Source: Gyrodactylus bullatarudis
Taxonomy: Eukaryota > Platyhelminthes > Monogenea > Gyrodactylidea > Gyrodactylidae
Length of the DNA stretch: 64,000 bases
Assembly: GCA_012064415.1 (NCBI GenBank)
Contig: SSNU01000367.1
Coordinates: forward strand, 62,001 to 126,000
Reading direction: 5' to 3'
The notes beneath the pieces were generated by a model. It searched no databases, was not told the DNA's origin, and saw only the letters and a program-made list of their open reading frames with translations. A program made the position numbers and the translations under genes. Below are positions 33,701-43,456 of this stretch, in pieces; within the stretch, counting starts at the first letter, position 1; each line of letters starts with the position of its first letter.

Positions 33701-36700
33701 TCTACATCTGCCACCGTGAGCTGAATATTATTTGACTCTCTTACGGAATTGACACTTGCTTATCCGAAATCTAACATCTAGGTGTGAGAAGACAATCTCC
33801 ATCAAGTTAGATTCACATGGATATAGTAATAACCAGTGATCACACTTTGCTAGTAGGTTAATTGTCAAAAAACACTGTAATTTCTACAGTGTTATTCAAA
33901 ACATTTCTCATATAAATAGGCTAAGTTGTCTTACCTTTGACCAAGGTCCTTGGTATAAAGAGATCTTTATATTTTGAATGTTTTAAGAAGAGAATAATTG
34001 GTTGATATGAAGTTAGGAATTTATTATTTCATCAAAAATTCGAAAGTTTTGAAGATATTTATCATGTTGCCTACTTTCACTGAAAAAAATATTGTTCATT
34101 TTCAAATTTCGATTTTCCATTTTCAAGGGATTTCGAATTATATAAATTTCACATTAAAAGTAAAACATCTTTTGATCAATCTCCTACTTTCAAATCATTT
34201 AAAAATATCAGTTCAAAGATTGGGATTTTGCCGCGTAACTGAAATTTGAAATTTTGTGAACATGTTTTTTTTTTAAATAAATTTTTTTCATTAAAAATTA
34301 AAAGTTTTGTCAATCTTGAATTTTTTAGTTGTCCCTCTTAAAATGATGGAGCCTGATCAATATGCAAAGCTGTATGAAAAATCCAGTGCAACACATTTTT
34401 ATACCGACATCATTGTCATACCAGTAGCTGATCAGTGGCTAGACAACATGGAGGCTTTGCAGAGAATTTCAACTGGTTTAAAGAACAACTTTATTCAGGT
34501 TAGTTGGAATTGTCTAAGTCTCTCCAATCTCATTTAGGTCTATGATAAATGCAGTCACGATACATTAGAGAAATTGATGAAATTTTCTGCTGAGTCTGGC
34601 CAAATTCCATTTTTTTCAGTCAACGGTTGCAAAAATGAACTACAAGTGAGAAAAACAATTTACATTCAATTTAAGGGCTAATTCCAAAAATCACCCCTAG
34701 GAAGACTTTTTCCAATAATCACCTCAATGAATGTATTTCAACTTTTTACCTCGAATCAATTATTCTCATTTGAAAATTCCCCTCTTATTGAATGTTGTAA
34801 CTTGAATGATTCAAATTCTTTATGCAATCTACATAAATTTCAGAAAGATTGAAAGTGAACGTTCTCCATATATAGAACCTTTGATGGAAGAAACCTTACG
34901 CGAATCTAGGTTCTTACAAATTTTTGCTATCCTTTATTTATCCTAAGATTTATTTCATGTTTCTCAAGATTGAAATAGTGAAATAAGAAGAGTTGTTAAC
35001 TTCACCAAACTCCAATGTCCTTGTAGTTTGCAAAAATTAATGAATATCCCAATTAACATCTGTATGCCGTGGGCCCGTGGCTAAAAAGTTAGAAGTTATT
35101 TTTAAAAAGTATGTCCCATATGAATACAAAATAATCTACTTGAAAGCAGCTTACTCGGAGATTATCATGCTCCGTGGCGTCGAAAATCTGCTGGAGTCGG
35201 AACTTTTAGGTTACAGAGTAAATAAAAAATATGGAAGATCATGCAAAAGCTGTAAAAAATCAAGCGCTGAAAAAACGTGTAGAAAAATTATTAAATTATT
35301 TCTTATTATTTGAAAAAAATATTTGGAGTGAATATTAGAAAAAATTTCCTCTGGAGTGATTTTTGGAATTAACCCTTAATTTAATGTTATATGTTATTAT
35401 TCTTTAAAAATGGATTTATACTTTTTTCTCATAAAGGAGGTTCAATATGTGAGCGAGTTATCATTAATTGCTATAAGAATGGGCATTCCTCTTGTCATAA
35501 CCAACGTCAAATATAATAAAACACTAGAGCTTATTGAGGAATTATGCTTCTCCAGACTCAATGTGCCAATTCGGCTAGTACTCAGCATGCATTTTGAACT
35601 TGATGTGAGTTAATAAAATTGTCAACTTTACATTGAATTGAAATATCTAAAAAGATTAAATTTATGAAGGTTCGATGTCTTTTCGAAAAAAATATTTAAT
35701 ACAAATTGTATATTTCTGTTTAATTTGTTTTAGCTAACGAGCGAAAAAGATACACTTCGATCTCTTATTGAATCCACAAGAATTTTGGGATTAAACCATG
35801 TTAAAAATGAATGCATGGTCAAGCTTGCAAGAAAGTACGAGGTGAGTAGATTTTGTTATCTTGAGAATTATGTAAAATATCGTATTAAAACTTGTCAAGG
35901 TGTCAATTTTTATCATTTGGTAAAATAGAATGAACCCAACCGTAATTTAATTCGAGCAAAAACCAAAGCTATTGAAAACATGGTATAATTTAAAATAGAA
36001 ACTCACTTTCGATCTTTCAGATTCTATTCCTACAGAATTAATAAAAAAGTAAAAAGTTGATCTAAGATCAGATTTAGAATCCGCATGAAATTCCCGATCA
36101 GGTTCCACACCATGTAATTTGGGTTCTGAAACAAATAACTTGGCTTAATTAATAAAGTATGATTGAGTTGACAAAATCTGAGGCTTCCCTTCACCTCAAA
36201 AGCAATTTCCAAGTTTTTTTTCTATCATCAATTATTAAACGCCGAGATTATAGAATTATTTTTATCCTCTATCCTATTACATTTTAGAATGAATTTGGAT
36301 ATTCTTTTTCAACAATGATCAAATTATTCGGACGTAATTTTTCAGAATTCTTGGGTCTTGAAAATCATGTTCTATCCGAAGGAGTCATTTGGAAATCAGA
36401 TTCTACATGCAAGGTTGTTTACAAAAATCAAAAAGTTATCTTCACAACTGATAATGGTCACAGTGCATCCGGAAAGAAAGGAATTTACTTGGATTTAAAA
36501 ATAGATGAGAATGATTATTTCAAAATTTCAAGAGTGAGCAAAACTAATTTAACAAACATAAGCACAGCTTTTTATGTTATAATTTTCATATCAAGCTTAT
36601 AGCTTTCCATCGAGTTTCGCATATGGGAAAGGGCACGTTCAACCTTTACTCTTAGTATATTTTTGTTGGGTCGAATTAACACAATTTTTTCAGTAAATTC

Positions 36701-37469
36701 TAATCAGTTTGGTATAATATACTGGTACCAAATCATTTATGGTATTGGTTATAAAAAACTTTCCATTGATAAAGACAATGTGGATTTTACTGTCTCATTT
36801 TTTGAATTTCGCAAATCAAAATGCAAATTATAACAGGGCTTTCTCATCGATAGTAAAATAACCGACAAGTTTAGGGGTTTAAGGTTAGAACCGTGTTTTC
36901 AAAAAAGAATAAAAACGAAAGAATATTCTTCCATCTGAACATTTATATCCATTCATGAATCTATATCAAGGCTTTATTGATACGAGAAAAATCTCATTTT
37001 CAGGGTCAAATATCAGATTAAGCCTAAAATCTGATTTTCTTTTTTTCTCAACATAAGGAGGCAGAGAAAGAAGGCAATTAATTTTTACTTTTAAGAAACA
37101 TTTAAACTGCAAGGAATCAATCATTGAGAGATTACAAAAATATTTGGGAGAAAAAAATTCCGAAGCTGATCAAAAAGAAGAAAAGAAGTCTGAAGATAAC
37201 AATCAGGAGACTCCTAACCAAGAACAACTCAATTCAAGAAGAGGAACCCGAAGGAATATGCATGTTTCTAGCTTCTCCCTTAGTGGTATGTTTGAATCAA
37301 TATCAGATGAATTTTATTCAAAAATAAATCTCTTATCAATTTGAACATGATTTTCCCAATTGATTTTGATTGTATTTCAGGAGCTCAAGCGGATGACCAT
37401 ATCCAACAAAGAACAAGCATTCGTACAAAACTTCCTCCTGGTGGCGGTATCGATACAAGGTTATGGTAA
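30703..37469 (+). CDS. Nine-exon gene: HN1/Jupiter-like ends around an anticodon-binding-like fold
   Basis: Exons: 30703-30998, 32201-32367, 34329-34498, 34538-34645, 35437-35604, 35734-35841, 36288-36533, 37114-37285, 37381-37469. All joins are GT-AG and phase-consistent, giving about 507 residues. Residues about 17-29 (SKNRMQSNIFG) match the HN1/Jupiter motif (NRMASNIFG), and the C-terminus has SSFSLSG and KLPPGGG like that family's PPGG repeats, also at its end. The middle looks different. From about residue 170 (DIIVIPV...RISTGLKNNFIQVYDKCSHDTLEKLM...SGQIPFFSVNG) it reads like a class II tRNA-synthetase anticodon-binding domain, followed by SELSLIAIRMGIPLVITN. A Glu/Lys/Gln-rich linker precedes the last exon. 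HN1 proteins normally lack any such domain, so this is either a fusion or a lineage-specific family. The function is not known to me. An alternative start for exon 5 is 35440. Confidence 0.6.
31003..32200 (+). other. Intron 1 of the nine-exon gene
   Basis: AT-rich, no repeat recognised; ends in TTATTTTCAG. Confidence 0.4.
32368..34328. other. Intron 2 of the nine-exon gene, repeat-bearing
   Basis: Holds the retrozyme-type hammerhead at 33659-33713, a diverged piece of the 18.2-kb palindrome near 33785-33835, and an F1 copy at 33990-34245 (GGTTGATATGAAGTTAGGAA at its left end). The rest is unrecognised. Confidence 0.5.
33659..33713 (+). ncRNA. Type I hammerhead (retrozyme kind) with one core change
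   Basis: Stem I inner GUA/UAC and outer UGGC/GCCA separated by an internal loop; stem II GUCC-UAAUGA-GGAC; core GAA; palindromic stem III ACGCGU; cleavage base C. The core reads CAGACGA instead of CUGACGA, so the invariant U4 is lost. The helices are all intact, so this is a recent lesion that should abolish cleavage. Confidence 0.65.
35043..35335 (+). repeat. Unclassified dispersed repeat in intron 4
   Basis: GCAGCTTACTCGGAGATTAT and TATGTCCCATATGAATACAA recur in diverged form at 59645-59800. The frame here (MAKKLEVIFKKYVP...) is open for 78 codons, while the other copy has stops. Possibly a fragment of an unrecognised transposon gene. Confidence 0.4.
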
Positions 37470-37603
37470 TGAGGTTTTTAAGATAATTCGAACATTTAGC
37501 CATTATTAAACGGATACAATCATTGAATCTACTAGTACTCTGTGTTAAAATATTTTTTAATTTGACCACTGTAACAGAAATTAACTTTTAAAAATTAATC
37601 AAA

Positions 37604-37623
37604 AATAAAAGTTATAATTTATT
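37604..37623. promoter_or_regulatory. Facing polyadenylation signals of two convergent genes
   Basis: AATAAA on the plus strand at 37604-37609 lies 135 bases after the stop of the nine-exon gene. AATAAA on the minus strand at 37618-37623 lies 104 bases after the TTC29 stop. The two transcripts should overlap at their 3' ends. Confidence 0.45.
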
Positions 37624-37726
37624 ATCATTTTTAAAAATAAAATGGGATCTTATCTATATTATTTTTCAACTATTATTTTCTCAGAAAAGATAGGAAATTT
37701 GTCATAACAAATAATTTATTTTCAAA

Positions 37727-40700
37727 TTAATTATCTTTTGTCAGGTTCAGTGTTTCTTCCACAACATTTAAACTCGAAGGTTTCATATCTTTAATCAGCT
37801 TAACTAGAAAAATGATATTTATTTCATGATACTAAAAAATCAAAGTTTGGAATATAATTTCGACTTGAATAGATACAAAAAAGTGCCATGAATTGTAATG
37901 AAGGCATAGAAACCTACTTTGAGTAGCAATCGGTGATTCCTTAATCAAATCAAGCATTCCTTTTGGGTTGTTTTTCCATAAGAGAATTAAATGTAAACTT
38001 TTCTCATCGTTGTTTGTAAATAGAGCTGCATACTTTTTGAGTAAATCATTGCCCTGGCAAATTCCAATCAACGATGAACAACTTTTTTGTGCCACTTTGA
38101 AATTTTCTTTCATGTGCTAATTAAAATTACTTTTGATTACAATTGTAAACCTAATTGACATGAAGATGAGAATTTCCTACTTTTACAAAAAAAGTCAGGA
38201 AAAAATTTATTTTTTGGATTCCACTATGAAATGAGCTGATTAGTTTAGAAAACAAAAAAAATTCCGAAAAAAATTTAATCTGACCGAAATTGAGCCGTTT
38301 TTTGAATTTCGGAAATGTTTCCACTTTTTCAACTTTCAAATCTTTGAAATCGATAAAAATTTTGGATTTGAAAGTTGAATATTAATCCAATTTTTTCCCT
38401 ACTTTCTGGATAAAAATATTGAGTTTTTTGTAAAAATAGGAAATTCTCATCTTCATGTCAACTAGCTTTATAATCATAAGAAAACTCTTAATTAAAAATT
38501 GATTTAAAAATAAAACCCAAGATTGATTTTATCAAGTTAATGAGCTTTATTTGTAGTATAGGATAATTTCTATTTGGATGGAGTAGGTACTAGATAGTCT
38601 TCTGTCAAATAACAATTGTCATATCTGAATTTTTTAATCTGGCATAACCTCAGTAACTTTATTCACCAAAGGTACCGGATAAAATGGTTTACCTAAGCAT
38701 TAGTTAATCATATTAATCAACTAAAAATATTTGATAGTACAGTATTCAATTACAATTATTAATTTAACCAATGATTGATAAAGAAAGTTGAAATCATCAA
38801 AGTTTATGAATTTTTGATATTTGACATCTTAAGAGTCATGACATTTCAAGATAGTAATAAAATTCATTAATTAACTCCTGTAGATTTGGTTCTTTTAAGT
38901 ACTAAGACTGAATGGCGTTCAGTGAACGCTAGCTAATTTATTGTGAAATAATAATCAATATAAATCAACGGCTAGAGAGATTGCGATAAGCAGAAAATAG
39001 AAAAAATATTTTTCACAAAACACTGATAAGGAAATTAGCTAACTGTGCTTTTGATTTTTATCTTGGCTTCTAACGATTTAAATGAAAATGTATTTATATA
39101 ATTTGATCTTCAGAGGAAATTTTATTTTTTAAATTTCTCGAGATTAGAAGTTCATAATGTCATAATGAGACCTATGACAATACATAAATAAAATTATAAA
39201 CTCAAATCTATTTACTGGAAATATCTGTGTCAATTCATAAGCTTTATAAATCCATAGCAGAGCATTATGACTATCACCTTCATCATCATAAGCCTTTGCA
39301 AATAACTGGCAGGCTAGGCTGAAATTATTCCAATCTCTTTCTTTTTCACAGTACTGAGCAAATTTGTGCAAATATTTGATTGCCTTATGGGATTCTTTTT
39401 TTCTTATTCAATAAATTTACCTGAACTTACAGCTGATAAATACTAGCTATTTCTTGGCATGCTAATCCTAAATTTGTCATGTCGTTTGCATTCAAGGCAA
39501 GATCATAATAAGCCTGGTGATACTAAAATATAAAGATCAATTTTAACCAATTTAGCTGGATATCGATAAACTTTACTTATTATTATTATTATTATTATAC
39601 TTATATCATATAAATAATCTTGTTCAAAGGACTAAATTATAAGAAAGCTTGAACCTCTTTTGTAAAAGTTTTCAAATTAAAATTTATAGATTCTGTTAAA
39701 ATGATTAATTGAATCTAAGTTTTATTCAATTCTTGTGATACCATAAAGAATTGCAACTTATCAGATTAAAACCTTATTTTTATACTGCCAACTTGTTACA
39801 AGTTTTCTTGGTCGCTTCCAATCTTCAATTGGATTTCTATTCATCTTGTTAGTTAATTCTTTTATATATTTTACAGTATATTCTTAAAATTAGTTTTTTT
39901 ATAAATATCCTAGTATAATCTTAAAACCAGTACAAAACTAGTACGTCCTAGTATATCCTACTCTCGTAGTGGGCTTGTCAAGTTTGTCTTTTTTCTTATT
40001 CAAAAGTTTCCAGATATTATCACTATGGAATTGGTCACATTTATTTCTTACAATCCTCCGAAATCAAAACATCCAATCAAATAGAAATTTGACAGGCTTC
40101 GTGAAAATCTTTTTTTTGTTTCATCACTTTATCGTCGAGTCATGTCAAAGCCTCTGTTCTGAAAACCATTTAAATTTATAATTTTTCATCAGGATATTTC
40201 ATTCATATCAATGATCTAAATCTACAATATTTTGAGGTCGAGAGCTGATTTTTATCGTTTAACAGTTTGCAGAGCTCAAAAATGTCTCTATCAAAGTAAT
40301 TCGTGCAATTGTAAAAAGAAATATCTTTTATGTAATTCTAAGTGCCATCATTCCCTGTCTTGCTCAAATAAATAAAAACTATGAATTGGATATTTTGATC
40401 TAACTATCATTACTTTCTTATGTGATAGGGATTAGGTTTCCAGTGATATCATCTTGAAACAATTGAATAAGAAAAAAGACAAACTTGAGTAGGATATTCT
40501 TAAAATTTTAATAATTTTAATAATAAGGATATACTAGTTTTTTACTGGTTTTAAGATTCTACTAGGATATTTATAAAAAAACTAATTTTAAGAATATACT
40601 GTAACATATTCAGTAGAGAGTGATAATCTGATCACACTATCAATCTGCAAGAATAATTTTATTATCGAATGAAATATTGAAGGATTAAGTCACATGCAAT

Positions 40701-42259
40701 GTAACACCTTCAAAATTATACTTATCCAGAAATTTTCAAGGAATATTATTTATAAAATCGAGAAACCAATTTATCTTGAATCTAAATCTAGAGGCAACCA
40801 AAAAAATATACAACGCCTACAAAATCCAACTAGCAAAACAGGTTAAGGCAGATTTTAATGACATTCATGTGATATATGTAGCATTGATACCAATCAATTA
40901 CTACCCCTGTAATATGTTCAAGTCAAACTTTGAAGATCCGATATGCGGAAAATTCTTTTTTACACATTTTTTATAAATTTCTTCTATTCTACATTGAGCT
41001 AGATTTTTGGGCAAAACAATCAATTTGTAAAATTTCTTAATAATGAAACCTACCTTCTTACAATTTTTATGCTTCTACTTGTATAGTTTGCTTCTTTTGA
41101 GAGCATTTTTAATGTACGAATTTGAAAAAGATATTCGCGTATTTTTCTAGAGTTTTGTTTCGAATGTAGAACTTATGTAAATTTTTAATTCGGTAAACAG
41201 ATTCCACGATTTAGAATCTGGTAAACAGATGTATTTCTTATTTATACTTTTTTTAAGAATGAAGCATCTCTCAGATAATAAAATTCTAAATCATAAAAAA
41301 TTTCATTCTAAAGAGTCGATCAGATTCAAGAAACCATCTTTTGAGTTATCTCAGTTGTAGAGGTTTTCTTACTCTTAGCTTCATGAGAATAATAAACGAT
41401 AAAGAAAATAATCATAAAACATACTTCAAGAGCTTCGTCTAGCTTTCTACTTTCCTTGAGTAGCTTCCCCAGTTTATAGCATACTTTGGCTTGAATTTCA
41501 AAGTTGTTTGCTGGATAGTTTATCTTAAAATATCTTACATAAAATTGCTGCCTTATGAGCCATTGTGGAATATTTTATTCTCTCCCCAATATATTCAACA
41601 TTCAAGGAGTCAGCAAGTTCCAAATATGCTTTTGTGAGAGAAATCAACAGATTTGTTTCCATATCTTCACTTTCATTAAAAAACATGCACCATTTTTTAT
41701 TTTTCACTATCTGAATAGCTTCTCGAAAGTTTTCTACGGCATCTAAAAAGTTCTTATTTTTCATGTTAAGTAACCCTTGGTAGTATAGAGCAAACGCATA
41801 TTTGTACTTTTCATCATTGTCAATGTTTTTTGAAATTGTACAAAGTTTCTTTACATAACGCTCATATATCCAATAGAATTCTTGACAATTTTCAAAGTAA
41901 TGGGCAATATTCAAATAAGAAGTGTAGACAGTATGCTCGTCTTTTCTTCTAGAGGCATCTTCACTCAAAATAAGATTATCACGAAGAACAGTCATGGGCT
42001 CTAACCGTTCGTATAAATTTGGGACAATTCCTTCTTTATTAATATTTTTATCGTGTTCTACTAGGTCAAAAAGTTCGCTGTAAGCTGAAAAGTAGCCATT
42101 CATCAATAGATCTTTTATCAAAATATTGTAAATATTTTCACAATAACTAAAATAAATTAGGAATCTTTACTCGGGTAGATCATATTGATTGAGTTGTTTC
42201 TCAAAATCCTCTTCAAACCCGGAAGCCCAAGATTTAACTTTCGTACTGCAGTCAGTCAT
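37727..42259 (-). CDS. TTC29: TTC29-like tetratricopeptide protein
   Basis: Exons (5' to 3'): 42259-42171, 42146-41425, 39522-39431, 39402-39216, 38116-37918, 37803-37727. All splice sites are GT-AG, with phases 2,0,2,0,1; about 454 residues, close to the vertebrate length. Landmarks match TTC29 from end to end: DLLMNGYFSAYSELFDLVE near the start, LRDNLILSEDASRRKDEHTVY, ERYVKKLC, KACQEIASIYQ- and KAIKYLHKF-type repeats, and the C-terminal KSLHLILLWKNN. Mammalian TTC29 is an axonemal protein needed for sperm flagellar beating, probably with intraflagellar transport and dynein delivery; the same role is inferred here. Intron 3 (39403-39430) is 28 bp. A single extra base in the A4 run at 41527-41530 breaks the frame inside exon 2, which may be a sequencing error or an allele. 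A four-base longer or shorter run was not seen elsewhere in the gene. Confidence 0.75.
38146..38471. repeat. Foldback family F1, complete short copy in a TTC29 intron
   Basis: Left CTAATTGACATGAAGATGAG and right CTCATCTTCATGTCAACTAG are inverse termini. The interior contains TTTTTGAATTTCGGAAATG and its near-inverse. About 325 bp, shorter than the 747-bp copy at 62016. Confidence 0.7.
39871..40604. mobile_element. F4-like inverted-repeat element in a TTC29 intron
   Basis: Ends TTACAGTATATTCTTAAAAT and its inverse. The arms of about 90 bp contain ATAAATATCCTAGTATAATC and TTAAAACCAGTACAAAACTA, the same grammar as F4 (TTACAGTATA, ATAAATA, CTAGTATAA, CCAGTACAAAA). AAAAAGACAAACTTGA occurs near both inner ends in inverse, extending the arms. 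No coding frame is recognised inside. Confidence 0.65.
40605..41424. other. Rest of TTC29 intron 2
   Basis: Contains a 66-codon plus-strand frame (40776-40976) without recognisable motif, opposite to the gene. Otherwise AT-rich and unassigned. Confidence 0.3.
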
Positions 42260-43456
42260 TTAAATTTGGAATTATTTAGCAAATTATTATGTATGAAAAA
42301 TTGAATGAATTTTTATTAGTAGTAAAAATATTTCATTCAAAGTCAATCGGTAGGAATTGAGGTTTTTTTCCAAAAATACTCATTAGATTTTGAAAAATTG
42401 ATTTTATAGATATTTTCTTATAAAAACTTGGTTATAATTAAGGACTCAAGGTTCTTAGTCAAAAAACAGATACGCTAAGATATCAAAAGTCCAAATAATT
42501 TTTATAATAAATTGTGTATATTCTGTTATAATGTTAAAAAATTAATTATGAACAAAAGTTATGGTTAGTCTTGCTCAATTCTGATTCTCCTTCAGCTTCT
42601 TCTTTTCAAGGACTTTTTCCAAATCATCATTTTCTTAGTTCGACAAAAAGGCTCTGACATCTTTTATGATTTGTAGCTGGAAAAAAAAACGTAAAAACAG
42701 TTGATTATCAGAATTTTGACATTTTACAATTGAATATCTCAAGTATATTTAAACTATTTCTCTTTTGTACAAATAGAATCCTAAAGATCATTTTTTTAAA
42801 GGTAAAAAAGAGCTCACAATAAGTTATTAATTGAAATTCTCATTCCTCATAATGTCCAATTTTATATCTGAAGATAAGATCTAAGTAGTCACAGCTTAAA
42901 AAATAAAAGGTTTTGCTTTAAAAAGCTCAAGAATTAGGAAATTTGATCGATCTGAAGCCGTGAGTGGATCTAAAAACACAAATTTGGACTCAAATTTTAT
43001 GATATTTTTTCAATAAATTTTACTTTATTTGATTTTTCGTACAATTCTCAATGCACCAAATAGACGTAGAATTTAATTTTCTATTCAATGATACCCGTAT
43101 GTTAGAAGATTAGTTTATTTCACTATTTGATTTCGATCATTTAGTGACTTAAAATTCTTCGTCTTCCACGAATATCTCCCAAACCAAAAAAAATCTAAGA
43201 CCAGATTCAAATTTCAAACTAAAATCCGTTTAGTTTATTTCAGTATCATCGGATCAAAATAGAAGTGACACATTGTTTAATTAATGATTGGATAGTAAAC
43301 ATTTTCGAAGATTTAAAAATTTAACTTACTTATTGTATTGGAGACATCAGTGATGATATCTGTGTTATTACGCTTGTGAACTTTTTCGACGACTTGATTA
43401 CTAAGAATTGATAAAGTTAATTTAATAATCATTCAAAAATAAAAGATCAATTAAAT
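42260..43456. other. Spacer between TTC29 and the ATP10-type gene
   Basis: Holds the TTC29 promoter side and the 3' UTR of the upstream gene. A 19-codon Lys-rich minus-strand stretch ending at a stop (about 42638-42580, preceded by an AG) could be a stray terminal exon, but I cannot attach it to anything. Confidence 0.3.

Noticed and set aside
39583..39600. TTA-repeat microsatellite as a regulatory or CRISPR-like array
   Set aside because: Simple microsatellite in an intron of an AT-rich genome; no spacers.
41527..41541. A 15-bp intron GTAAG...TTTTAAG to explain the TTC29 frame break
   Set aside because: Removing it does not restore the frame required downstream; a one-base change does.
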